A stretch of 64,000 nt of DNA, from positions 62,001 through 126,000 of the forward strand of contig NZ_JAEFCB010000006.1 in the NCBI RefSeq assembly GCF_016405905.1, given 5' to 3'. Position numbers and translations under genes: made by a program. Source of the stretch: Variovorax sp. IB41 (lineage in GTDB: Bacteria; Pseudomonadota; Gammaproteobacteria; Burkholderiales; Burkholderiaceae_C). The first letter of the stretch is position 1. Every line of letters starts with the position of its first letter. Below are positions 1 to 7,537 of this stretch, in pieces. The notes below the pieces were generated by a model, which was not told where the DNA came from, ran no database searches, and saw only the letters and a program-made list of their open reading frames with translations.

Positions 1-462
1 GCCCGATTTGCGCTTCGCGGCCTTGACCAGGTCATCGAGAGAACGGATGCCTGTCGCCGTGCTGGTAACGAGCACCTGCGACGTGCCCGCGAGCATCGAG
101 ACGGGGTCGAAGTCTTTCAGGGGGTCGTACGACAGCGACTTGTACGAGAACGGATTGAGCGACATGTTCGACGTGCTCGCGAACAGGACGGTGTAGCCAT
201 TGGGAGCCTGCTTGGCCACATAGCTCGCCGCCACGCTGCCGTTCGCCCCGGGGCGGTTGTCGACCACCACGGGCTGCCCCAGCGCAGCGCCGACGTGCTC
301 GGCCCAGGACCGCGCCAGTGCATCGGCGGCACCGCCCGCGGCCACCGGGACCACGAGCGTGATCGCGCGGGAGGGGTACGCGGGCTGCGCCCACGCGGCT
401 ACGCCGGACGAGGCCATCGCGCACGCCACGACAACGGTGGAACAGAGGGCTCTGCAGTTCAT
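1..462 (-). CDS. Bug/TctC-family tripartite tricarboxylate receptor, N-terminal part
   Basis: Periplasmic solute-binding protein of the Bug (TctC) family, which captures small carboxylates or related organic solutes. The start at 462 gives a signal peptide (MNCRALCSTVVVACAMASS..., cleavage near AWAQ). The mature protein begins with the family motif YPSRAITLVVP, followed by AAGGAADALAR and the PVVVDNRPGANG segment. Only the first 154 residues are in the window; the family is usually about 320-330 residues, so the C-terminal half lies off the left edge. No TctA or TctB genes are nearby, as is common for orphan Bug receptors in Burkholderiales. It diverges from the LysR gene at 580, its likely regulator. 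The substrate cannot be told. Confidence 0.9.
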   Translation of the reverse strand, partial: MNCRALCSTVVVACAMASSGVAAWAQPAYPSRAITLVVPVAAGGAADALARSWAEHVGAALGQPVVVDNRPGANGSVAASYVAKQAPNGYTVLFASTSNMSLNPFSYKSLSYDPLKDFDPVSMLAGTSQVLVTSTATGIRSLDDLVKAAKRKSG

Positions 463-521
463 GGGCCGCTTTCGATGAGTGAAAACGCTGGCGATGCTAG
501 GCCTGGTGCCGCAGAACGTCC

Positions 522-547
522 AATGCATACTCAGTCACATCTGCATT
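522..547. promoter_or_regulatory. candidate LysR operator between Bug receptor and LysR genes
   Basis: The short divergent intergenic region holds AATGCA (522-527) and TGCATT (542-547), a perfect inverted repeat with a 14-base spacer, just upstream of the LysR start. LysR-type regulators usually bind an interrupted dyad of this sort between themselves and a divergent target. The assignment rests on symmetry and position only. Confidence 0.35.
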
Positions 548-579
548 ACCTGAACTCATGCCACCAGAAGGGCCGCGCG

Positions 580-1488
580 ATGAACCTGCAGCATTTCGAA
601 CACCTCCTCGCCGTGATCGACACCGGCTCCTTCAGCCGCGCCGCCGAGCGGCTGCACCTCACGCAGCCGGCCTTGAGCCGCAGCATCCAGGCGATGGAAG
701 ACGAGCTGGGCGGCGCGCTCATCGACCGCGCGGGCAAGCGCAAGGGATTGACGCCGCTGGGCGCGCTGGTCGCATCGCGGGCGCGCCGCGTGACGATCGA
801 AGTCTCGGAAATGAAGCGCAGCGCCGCGCTGCTCGCCGACCTCGCGGTGGGCGCGGTGCGGTTGGCGCTCGGCTCGGCGCCCACCGCGGTGCTGGCGCTG
901 CCGCTGCTGCGGCACGTCGCCGAGACCTATCCGCGCCTGAAGGTCCAGTTGGTCGGCGGACCCGCGGAGCAGCAGCTGGCGGCGCTGCGCGATCGCGCGG
1001 TCGATGCGATGGTGGTGCACAAGCGGCTGCTGCCGCCGGCCGACGATCTCGACGTGAGGCTGCTGCCCGAAATGCGCATCGGCTTCGTGTGCCGCCGCGA
1101 TCACCCGCTGTGCGGTGCCAACGCCGTGTCGCTGTCCCGGTTGCGCGACTATCCGCTGGCTGCGAGCGGCATCGGGCTGAGCCGCGAGGCCGCGCAAAGC
1201 CTCGACGCGTACTTCGGCAAGGCAATGCACATCAGCGACGCAGTGCGTTTCCAGTCGGACGAGGCGTGGTGCCTGCTCGAGCTCGTGCGAAGCAGCGATG
1301 CGATCTTTCTCGGGGCTGTCGAAACCGCGCGCACGCTGATCGATGCGCGTGAACTCGTGGAACTGCGCATGCCCAAGCCGCTGCGGCTGACTTCGCAGTT
1401 CGCCTTCATCACGCTCGAAGGCGTGACCGAGGCACCCGCCTTGGAGATCGTGCATGCCTTCTGCGCCGAGCACATGCGCGATCGCTGA
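580..1488 (+). CDS. LysR-family transcriptional regulator
   Basis: DNA-binding regulator of 302 residues, a normal length for the family. The N-terminal winged helix-turn-helix is clear (FEHLLAVIDTGSFSRAAERL, then LTQPALSRSIQAMEDELGG), and the rest is the effector-binding domain of the periplasmic-binding-protein fold from about residue 90. The ATG at 580 is chosen because the HTH begins at once and an AGAAGG stretch lies just upstream. An in-frame extension back to 295 would add residues unlike the family. The gene is divergent from the Bug receptor at 1-462, suggesting local control of that receptor. The ligand is unknown. Confidence 0.9.
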   Translation: MNLQHFEHLLAVIDTGSFSRAAERLHLTQPALSRSIQAMEDELGGALIDRAGKRKGLTPLGALVASRARRVTIEVSEMKRSAALLADLAVGAVRLALGSAPTAVLALPLLRHVAETYPRLKVQLVGGPAEQQLAALRDRAVDAMVVHKRLLPPADDLDVRLLPEMRIGFVCRRDHPLCGANAVSLSRLRDYPLAASGIGLSREAAQSLDAYFGKAMHISDAVRFQSDEAWCLLELVRSSDAIFLGAVETARTLIDARELVELRMPKPLRLTSQFAFITLEGVTEAPALEIVHAFCAEHMRDR

Positions 1489-1530
1489 ATCCCGGGCGTT
1501 GATATCCGCTGGCGGGCTTCGCGTGCCGCC

Positions 1531-1893
1531 TTACTGCGGACTCGGCGTCTGTGCTTGCCCGGTGCCTTGCGTGTTGCCGGCCGCGCCCCTCTTGTCTGAC
1601 TTTCGCTCCGACTTCATCGCGCCGCCAGACGACTTGGCCCTGCCCGACAGGTTGCCCTCCGCGCTCGAATTGCCCTGAGCCGAGGGCGCGGTCATCGTGC
1701 CGTTCGGGTTCGTCGGCCCCGTGCCACCGGTCGTTGGCTTCTGCTGCATGGCGCTGCTGTCGGGGCTGTTCAGGCCCGGGCCGCCGCCGCCGCTGCCACT
1801 GCCGCCTCCCCCTCCCCCGCCTGCTTGTGCCATGGCGGACGCAGCGCCCAGGGCGATGCAACTTGCAATGAATGTGGTCGCGATTCGGTTCAT
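1531..1893 (-). CDS. small exported glycine-rich protein, function unknown
   Basis: A 120-residue protein with a signal peptide (MNRIATTFIASCIALGAASAMAQA). The mature part is low-complexity: a glycine run (about residues 25-40), then a Ser/Thr/Pro/Asn-rich stretch, a short Lys/Arg-rich patch (MKSERKSDKRG) and a Gln-rich tail. No recognisable domain is present and it is probably disordered in the periplasm. The signal peptide and coding-type third-position GC support a real gene. It resembles the small secreted, charge-patterned proteins often seen in Comamonadaceae (compare 14985-15242). No function is proposed. Confidence 0.65.
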   Translation of the reverse strand: MNRIATTFIASCIALGAASAMAQAGGGGGGGSGSGGGGPGLNSPDSSAMQQKPTTGGTGPTNPNGTMTAPSAQGNSSAEGNLSGRAKSSGGAMKSERKSDKRGAAGNTQGTGQAQTPSPQ

Positions 1894-2017
1894 GTCTGAA
1901 GCCTCTGAAAAGAAGTGGTTGGAGACTTCAATAGAGGGGCTGCGCCTTGGCAACCGGGTCGGGCCGCGTCGCGGTTCCGTGTCAGTGAAGGCCCACCTTA
2001 CCCAAGGGGTGCGTCGC

Positions 2018-2392
2018 TTACCCGGCGACCACCGGGCCCGCCTTCTTCTGCGCGGAGATGGCGGCGGGCTTGATGTGCAGCGCCTCCAGCGCATCGCACT
2101 CTGTCTTCAACTCGGCAGCGACCTTCTCGGGCGACACGCGCAGTTCCACGATGTCGCGCTCGCCGACGCAGTGGCCGTCGAGCCGCACGTAGATGCGCCT
2201 GAAGTTGCCGCCCAGCGCCTTGGCCACATCGCGCAGGCACTCGGGCAGGGTGGCGAAGCCGCCGTTCTTGTAGGAGCTCGGGGGGATCACGCCCTTGGAG
2301 CGCGGCGCGCGCACGGCGTACGCAAACGTCGCGCCTTCGCCCCGCAGTTCCACGACGGGCTGGAGGGGCTGGGCTTCGCTGGGGCGCTGCAT
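2018..2392 (-). CDS. hypothetical protein, 124 aa
   Basis: Soluble 124-residue protein with no signal peptide or membrane segment. The middle portion (GFATLPECLRDVAKALGGNFRRIYVRLDG) looks like a compact alpha/beta fold, and the ATG at 2392 gives a natural N-terminus. The C-terminal 20 residues are Ala/Lys-rich. No family was recognised. It stands alone between the glycine-rich gene and the LysR gene, all on the minus strand. Confidence 0.6.
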   Translation of the reverse strand: MQRPSEAQPLQPVVELRGEGATFAYAVRAPRSKGVIPPSSYKNGGFATLPECLRDVAKALGGNFRRIYVRLDGHCVGERDIVELRVSPEKVAAELKTECDALEALHIKPAAISAQKKAGPVVAG

Positions 2393-2442
2393 GGGCTCAG
2401 TTTAAGTGCGGCGCTTGCGGCCGCTGCAACCAGCGCGGCCCC

Positions 2443-3378
2443 TCAGCGGCCGGCCGCCTTCTTGCGCGCCGGCGCGGCGGCCGCGGGCTTGTCGCGGCGG
2501 GCGTGCAGCAGCATGTCGTGAAAGAGCCGCGCAGCGGGCATCAGCTCGCGGCCGCGCCGCTTGATGAGGCCGATCACGCGCGTGACCTTGGGGTCTTCGA
2601 GCGGGATGCTGATGAGCCCCGTATGCCCCTTGGGCGGCATCGCCAGGCGCGGCACCACCCCGAGGCCGAGGCCCGCTTCCACCAGGCTCACGAGCGCCGG
2701 CACATGCCGCACTTCGCAGATCCACTGCGGCTTGTTCTCCACGTGACTGAGCGCCTGGTCGATGAGAAAGCGATTGCCGCTGCCTTGCGCGATGGTGACG
2801 TACTCGTGTGCCGAGAGCTCCGCCCACGTCACGCGCTTGTGCCTGGCGAGCGGATGGCCCGCGGGGCAGGCGACGACGAAGCGCTCTTCGAGCAGCGGTT
2901 CGAAGTCGATGTCCGACTCCTGCGTGCCGATGTAGGTGAGGCCGAAGTCGGCATCGCCCCGCGCCACGGCCACGAGGATTTCCGCGGACGACTCGTCGAT
3001 GAGGCGGATGCGCACCCGCGGGTACGCGGCGTGAAAGCGCTTGATGGCCACCGGCAGGAAGTAGCCGACCGCCGAGGGCACGCAGGCGATGGTCACCTGC
3101 CCCGAGATGCGCTCGGTCGTGTCCTTGATGCCGACGAGCGCGTCTTCGAGCTCGCGCATCACGTTGCGCGCCCGGGGCACGAACGCGCGGCCGACGGTGG
3201 TGAGCTCGACCTTGCGCGTGGTGCGGCTGAAGAGCTTCACGCCCAGCGCCGCTTCGAGCTTGTCGATGCGGCGGGACAGCGCCGACTGCGACAGGTGCAG
3301 GTTGTCGGAGGCCGCGCGAAAGCTCGCGAAGTCGGCCACCGAGAGGAAGGCGCGGAGGTCCGCGAGATCGAAATTCAT
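2443..3378 (-). CDS. LysR-family transcriptional regulator
   Basis: A 311-residue LysR regulator. The HTH is at residues 1-60 (LADLRAFLSVADFASFRAASD, LHLSQSALSRRIDKLEAALG), followed by the effector domain. The start at 3378 puts MNFDLADL at the N-terminus, as usual for the family; the reading frame continues upstream but without family-like sequence. The C-terminus carries an Ala/Lys/Arg tail (PAAAAPARKKAAGR). It is divergent from the receptor/dehydrogenase operon beginning at 3508, which it most likely controls. Confidence 0.9.
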   Translation of the reverse strand: MNFDLADLRAFLSVADFASFRAASDNLHLSQSALSRRIDKLEAALGVKLFSRTTRKVELTTVGRAFVPRARNVMRELEDALVGIKDTTERISGQVTIACVPSAVGYFLPVAIKRFHAAYPRVRIRLIDESSAEILVAVARGDADFGLTYIGTQESDIDFEPLLEERFVVACPAGHPLARHKRVTWAELSAHEYVTIAQGSGNRFLIDQALSHVENKPQWICEVRHVPALVSLVEAGLGLGVVPRLAMPPKGHTGLISIPLEDPKVTRVIGLIKRRGRELMPAARLFHDMLLHARRDKPAAAAPARKKAAGR

Positions 3379-3507
3379 GCGTCGGCTGCAAGAGTAGAGC
3401 GAATATTTGCAATTTACACCGGGAGCGGTCGTCACGATCATTCAGTCTTCGATCGCACAAGCAGATGCAGCGCCATGAAGCGCCGCATGAACGACAAGGA
3501 GACATGA

Positions 3508-4527
3508 ATGCGTATTTCGACCCGCGCGGGCCTTCGCCATCGGCGCCCGCTTCTCCCGCCCATCGCGCGCCGCGTGATCGGGTTCGCGTCCATCGCCGTG
3601 ATGACCGCCATCGCCCCGCTGGCCCACGCCGCATGGCCCGAGCGGCCCGTGCGCCTGGTGGTGCCCTACGGCCCCGGCGGCAGCTCCGACGTGATCGCGC
3701 GGCTGCTGGCCAATGAAATGGGCAAGACGCTCGGGCAGGCCGTGATCATCGACAACAAGGCCGGGGCCTCGGGAATCATCGCCATGCAGGAGGTCGCGCG
3801 CGCCGCGCCCGATGGCTACAACGTGGTGCTGGGCCACGTGGGCACGCTGGCGGTCAACCCGGCGATGTTCGCCAAGCTGCCCTACCGCGACGAAGACTTC
3901 GCGCCCGTCGTGCTGCTGGCCAAGGTGCCGATGGTGTTCGCGGTCGGCGCCAAGGTGCCGGCGCAGACGCTGGCCGAATTCGTCGCGCTCGCCAAGGCGC
4001 AGCCCGGCAAGCTGAACTACGGCTCCGCGGGCAACGGCAGCGCGGGGCACCTGGCGTTCGAGATGCTGAAGGTGACCACCGGCATCGACGTGACGCACGT
4101 GCCCTACAAGGGCACCGGCGCGCAGCTGAACGACCTCTTGGCCGGCAACACCGATGCGGCCTCGGCGGGGCCGCCGGGCTTCGTCGCGCAGGCCAAGGCG
4201 GGCAAGCTCAAGATCATCGCGAGCGGTTCGCCGCAGCGGCTCGCGGCGCTGCCGAACGTGCCCACGGTGGCCGAGCTCGGCTATCCGGGGTTCGACAGCT
4301 CGCAGTGGTTCGGCATCCTCGCGCCGGCCAACACGCCGCCCGACGTCGTCGCGCGGCTGCACGACGCGGCCGTCAAGGCGCTGAACGTGCCCGCGGTGCG
4401 CGCGCGCCTGGAAGAAGACGGCAGCACCGCCTCGCCGATGGGCCCCGCGGAGTTCGCGAAGTTCATCAAGGCAGAGCGCGAGCGGTGGAGCGCCGTGGTG
4501 CGCAAGGCCGGCCTGAAGGCCGAGTGA
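3508..4527 (+). CDS. Bug/TctC-family tripartite tricarboxylate receptor
   Basis: Complete 339-residue periplasmic receptor of the Bug family. A long signal peptide (to about residue 41, LAHAAWPERPV) precedes the motifs VRLVVPYGPGGSSDVIAR, VIIDNKAGASG, NYGSAGNGSAGHLA and VPYKGTGAQLNDLLAG, which line the carboxylate pocket in the family. A strong ribosome site (AAGGAG) lies just before the ATG. It heads an operon with an Ldh2-type dehydrogenase and a second solute-binding protein, suggesting uptake of a hydroxy-acid-like solute followed by oxidation. No membrane TctAB genes accompany it. Confidence 0.92.
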   Translation: MRISTRAGLRHRRPLLPPIARRVIGFASIAVMTAIAPLAHAAWPERPVRLVVPYGPGGSSDVIARLLANEMGKTLGQAVIIDNKAGASGIIAMQEVARAAPDGYNVVLGHVGTLAVNPAMFAKLPYRDEDFAPVVLLAKVPMVFAVGAKVPAQTLAEFVALAKAQPGKLNYGSAGNGSAGHLAFEMLKVTTGIDVTHVPYKGTGAQLNDLLAGNTDAASAGPPGFVAQAKAGKLKIIASGSPQRLAALPNVPTVAELGYPGFDSSQWFGILAPANTPPDVVARLHDAAVKALNVPAVRARLEEDGSTASPMGPAEFAKFIKAERERWSAVVRKAGLKAE

Positions 4528-4562
4528 CCCGAATTTCAAATCGACATCAACGCAATCACCCA

Positions 4563-5609
4563 ATGAACACCCTCACCGCAGAAAAAACCACGCTCAGCGA
4601 ATCCGAGCTCATGGCGCTCGGCACCCGCGCCTTCACCGGCCTGGGCCTCGAAGAGAACGATGCGCGCGACGTGGCGCGCATCCTGGTCACGGCCGACCTC
4701 TTCGGCCTCTCCACCCATGGCTTGAGCCGCATCGAGTCGTATGGCGAGCGGCTGGCCGTCAAGGGCATCAAGGCGCGGCCGCACATCACGGTCGAGCAGG
4801 TGGCACCCGCGCTGGTGCGCGTGGATGGCGACAACGGCGTGGGCCCGCTGGTGGGCATGCGCGCGCTCGAAGCGGCCATGGCCACGGCCAAGCAGACGGG
4901 CGTGGGCGTGGCCTTCGCACGCGGCAGCAACCATTTCGGGCCCGTGTCGCCCTACTCGCTCATCGCGGCGGAGGCGGGCTTCGCGAGCATCATCGGCAGC
5001 AACGCCACCACCACGATCGCGCCCTGGGGCGGCAGCGATGCGCGCCTGGGCAACAGCCCCGTTGGCTTCGGCGTGCCCAACCCGGGCGGGCGGCCCTTCA
5101 TGCTGGACATGGCCATCAGCGTGGTGGCCCGCGCGAAGATCCGCAACGCGCTCAAGCGCGGCGAGGCGATTCCCGACACCTGGGCCACCGACAAGGCCGG
5201 CCGCCCGACGACGGACCCGGCCGCGGCGCTCGACGGTTTCCTGCTGCCCATCGGCGGGCACAAGGGCTACGGCCTCGCGCTGATCGTGGACATGTTCGCG
5301 GGCCTGCTCTCGGGCGCGGCGTACCTCACGCATGTGAAGTCGTGGGTCGATGCGCCCGACGAGCCGCAGAACCTGGGTCACTTCTTCATCCTCATCGACA
5401 CGCGGCACCTCGGCTCCACCGCGTGGCTGGCCGAGCGCATGAACGACTTCGCGGCGATCCTGCACGACAGTCCGCCGGCGGACGCATCGCGCCCGGTGCT
5501 GGTGCCCGGCGAGATCGAGCTGGACAACCTCGCGCGCCACCGGCGCGACGGCCTCGCGCTGGACCCGGCCGTGCTCGCATTGCTCGAACAGCACGCGGCC
5601 CACGCATGA
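4563..5609 (+). CDS. Ldh2-family malate/L-lactate-type dehydrogenase
   Basis: NAD(P)-dependent 2-hydroxyacid dehydrogenase of the Ldh2/MDH2 family (malate, L-sulfolactate, ureidoglycolate and related dehydrogenases), 348 residues. Family motifs seen are FGLSTHGLSRIESY near residue 54, GSNHFGPVSPYS near 120 with the conserved histidine, PFMLDMAISVVARAKI, and PIGGHKGYGLALIVDMFAGLLSG near 232. The start at 4563 lies 35 bases after the receptor stop. The stop overlaps the next start by four bases (ATGA), so translation is likely coupled. The exact hydroxyacid is not determinable, but the receptor at 3508 probably imports it. Confidence 0.88.
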   Translation: MNTLTAEKTTLSESELMALGTRAFTGLGLEENDARDVARILVTADLFGLSTHGLSRIESYGERLAVKGIKARPHITVEQVAPALVRVDGDNGVGPLVGMRALEAAMATAKQTGVGVAFARGSNHFGPVSPYSLIAAEAGFASIIGSNATTTIAPWGGSDARLGNSPVGFGVPNPGGRPFMLDMAISVVARAKIRNALKRGEAIPDTWATDKAGRPTTDPAAALDGFLLPIGGHKGYGLALIVDMFAGLLSGAAYLTHVKSWVDAPDEPQNLGHFFILIDTRHLGSTAWLAERMNDFAAILHDSPPADASRPVLVPGEIELDNLARHRRDGLALDPAVLALLEQHAAHA

Positions 5610-6352
5610 GCACGGCGATGACAGTCGACAACGCCCTCCGCGCCGCGCTCATGCCCACCGGCGTGCTGCGCGCATCGATCAATCTCGGCAACCCGATCCT
5701 TGCGAACTGGGACGCCGAGAACAAGCGGGCGCGCGGCGTCTCGGTCGATCTCGCGAACGAGCTGGCCCGGCGGCTCGGCGCCGAGTTGCAGCCCGTGGTG
5801 TTCGATGCCGCGGGCAAATCGGTCGCGGCCGTCACCGGCGAAGAGGCCGACGTGGGCTTCTTCGCGGTCGATCCGCTGCGGGGCGAAGGGCTGCTGTTCA
5901 CGGCGCCGTACATCCTGATCGAAGGGGCTTATCTCGTGCGCGAGGGCTCCGCTCTTCGGGCCAACGAAGAGGTCGATGCCGAGGGCGTGCGCGTCATGGT
6001 CGGCAAGGGCAGCGCCTACGACCTGTACCTGACCCGCGAATTGAAGCGCGCCGCGATCGTGCGTGCGAACACATCGCCGGCGGTGGTGGACGAGTTCATC
6101 GCGCAAGGCGTCGAAGTGGCCGCGGGCGTGCGCCAGCAACTGGCCGCGGATGCGGCGCGGCTGCCGGGGCTGCGATTGCTGCCGGGGCGGTTCATGGTGA
6201 TCCAGCAGGCGATGGGGCTGCCGCGCAGCCGGGGTGTGGAGGCGGCGAATTTCCTCAGCGGATTCGTGGAGGAAATGAAGGCGACGGGGTTCGTTGCCGA
6301 TGCGATGGCGCGGCATGGCATCGAGGGGGCGCTGGTCGCGCCAGCCCGATAG
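5606..6352 (+). CDS. family 3 solute-binding-like protein without a signal peptide
   Basis: A 248-residue protein with the fold of amino-acid-type ABC solute-binding proteins (SBP_bac_3). It has GVLRASINLGNPILANWD at the start, RARGVSVDLANELARRLG, and ADVGFFAVDPLRGEGLLFTAPYI. The unusual point is the N-terminus: MSTAMTVDNALRAALMPTG has no hydrophobic export signal and no lipobox, so the protein should stay in the cytoplasm. It starts inside the dehydrogenase stop (ATGA), so it belongs to that operon. It may be a cytoplasmic ligand sensor or an enzyme such as a cyclohexadienyl-dehydratase relative; this is inference. A terminator-like hairpin follows. Confidence 0.8.
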   Translation: MSTAMTVDNALRAALMPTGVLRASINLGNPILANWDAENKRARGVSVDLANELARRLGAELQPVVFDAAGKSVAAVTGEEADVGFFAVDPLRGEGLLFTAPYILIEGAYLVREGSALRANEEVDAEGVRVMVGKGSAYDLYLTRELKRAAIVRANTSPAVVDEFIAQGVEVAAGVRQQLAADAARLPGLRLLPGRFMVIQQAMGLPRSRGVEAANFLSGFVEEMKATGFVADAMARHGIEGALVAPAR

Positions 6353-6370
6353 AACTTGCCGGCCTGAAGG

Positions 6371-6390
6371 CGGCGCGGCGCGCCGTTTTT
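6371..6390 (+). terminator. rho-independent terminator after the Ldh2 operon
   Basis: CGGCG (6371-6375) and CGCCG (6381-6385) form a GC-only stem with a five-base loop, directly followed by TTTTTCTT. It lies 18 bases after the stop of the solute-binding-like gene and before the MerR promoter, the expected place for an intrinsic terminator. Confidence 0.6.
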
Positions 6391-6404
6391 CTTCAAGAAG
6401 TTGC

Positions 6405-6435
6405 TTGACCCTCTCGTTGCGGCACGGTCTAGGAT
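6405..6435 (+). promoter_or_regulatory. MerR-type promoter with 19-bp spacer
   Basis: TTGACC (6405-6410) and TAGGAT (6430-6435) make sigma-70 -35 and -10 elements separated by exactly 19 bases. MerR-family activators act on promoters with 19-20 base spacers, which they untwist to restore normal geometry. The site lies 37 bases upstream of a MerR-type gene, so autoregulation of that gene and its downstream oxygenase is likely. Confidence 0.65.
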
Positions 6436-6472
6436 GCCTTTCACTTGAAGACAGAGAGAAGGCAGGCAAGGC

Positions 6473-7537
6473 ATGTTTCTGAGGATCGGCGAACTCGCCC
6501 GGCGCGCGGGCCTGACCGTGCGCGCGCTGCGGCACTACGGCGACATCGGCCTGCTGGTGCCGTCCGAGCGCTCCGGCGGCGGCTACCGCCTGTACGACCG
6601 CAAGGACGTGGCGCGGCTCTATCGCATCCAGGCGTTGCGGCGGCTGGACCTGTCGCTGGCCGAGATCGGCGCGCTGCTGGACAACGACGCCAACGGTGCC
6701 AACGACACGGGCGGCCTGGCCGGCATCGTCGACCAGCAGGTGGCGCAGCTGGACCACGAGATCCGGCAGGCCTCGGCGCTGCGCACGCACCTGCTGGCGA
6801 TCAAGGGGCAGTTGCAGGCGAGCGAGGAGCCCGCCATCGACGACTGGCTGCTCGCGCTCGAAAGCATGGTGGCGGGCGCCAAGTATTTCAGCGACGACGA
6901 ACTGCGCACGCTGGCCTCGCAACGCGACGGCCAGGCCGAAGCGGCCGCGCCCGAGCGCGCGGCGCTCACCGCCCTGTTGCATGAGTTGATCTCGGCGGGC
7001 GCATCGCCCGAAACCCCGCAGGCACAGGCACTGGCCCGACGCTGGATCGCCATGCTGCTCGCGGAAACCGGGGGCGACGAAGGCCTGTTGATGAAGCTCT
7101 ACGACATGCACTGGAACGAGCCTGCGCTGCATTCGCTGACCGGCGTGGACCGCGAGGGCATGCGCTTCATCTCGCACGCCATGGCCTTCGCGCGACTGCA
7201 GCTGTATGCCCCGCACTGCAGCGACGGCGAGATGGCGACGCTGCGTGCGCACTACGTCGCGCAGACCGATGCGTGGCCGCCGCTCATTGCCGACGTGCGC
7301 GAGCAGATGCTGCAAGAGGCGCATGCGGACAGCACCGCCGTGCGCGCGCTCGCGCTGCGCTGGCAGGCGCTCTCGCTGGCCAAGGCGGGCGGCGATGAGG
7401 CCTTGCACATCAAGCTGCAGCACGCGTTTCGCAACGATGCAGCCTTGCGCGCCGGCTCCGGCATCGATGCGCCGCTCGCGACCTATATCGGGCGGGCCAT
7501 TGCGCAAATCGACACCGCTCCTGCTCCGCTCCCCTGA
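6473..7537 (+). CDS. MerR-family regulator with duplicated TipAS-like effector domain
   Basis: A 354-residue regulator. Residues 1-70 are a MerR DNA-binding domain (LRIGELARRAGLTVRALRHY, GGYRLYDRKDVARLYRIQAL). A coiled-coil dimerisation helix follows to about residue 115. The C-terminal region resembles the TipAS/albicidin-binding fold of TipA-like antibiotic sensors. It carries two similar units: ALARRWIAMLLAETGGDEGL near 190-210 and ALALRWQALSLAKAGGDEAL near 287-307. The stop is immediately followed by the ATG of the oxygenase gene, so the two are co-transcribed. The ligand is unknown; small amphipathic compounds are typical of the family. Confidence 0.88.
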   Translation: MFLRIGELARRAGLTVRALRHYGDIGLLVPSERSGGGYRLYDRKDVARLYRIQALRRLDLSLAEIGALLDNDANGANDTGGLAGIVDQQVAQLDHEIRQASALRTHLLAIKGQLQASEEPAIDDWLLALESMVAGAKYFSDDELRTLASQRDGQAEAAAPERAALTALLHELISAGASPETPQAQALARRWIAMLLAETGGDEGLLMKLYDMHWNEPALHSLTGVDREGMRFISHAMAFARLQLYAPHCSDGEMATLRAHYVAQTDAWPPLIADVREQMLQEAHADSTAVRALALRWQALSLAKAGGDEALHIKLQHAFRNDAALRAGSGIDAPLATYIGRAIAQIDTAPAPLP

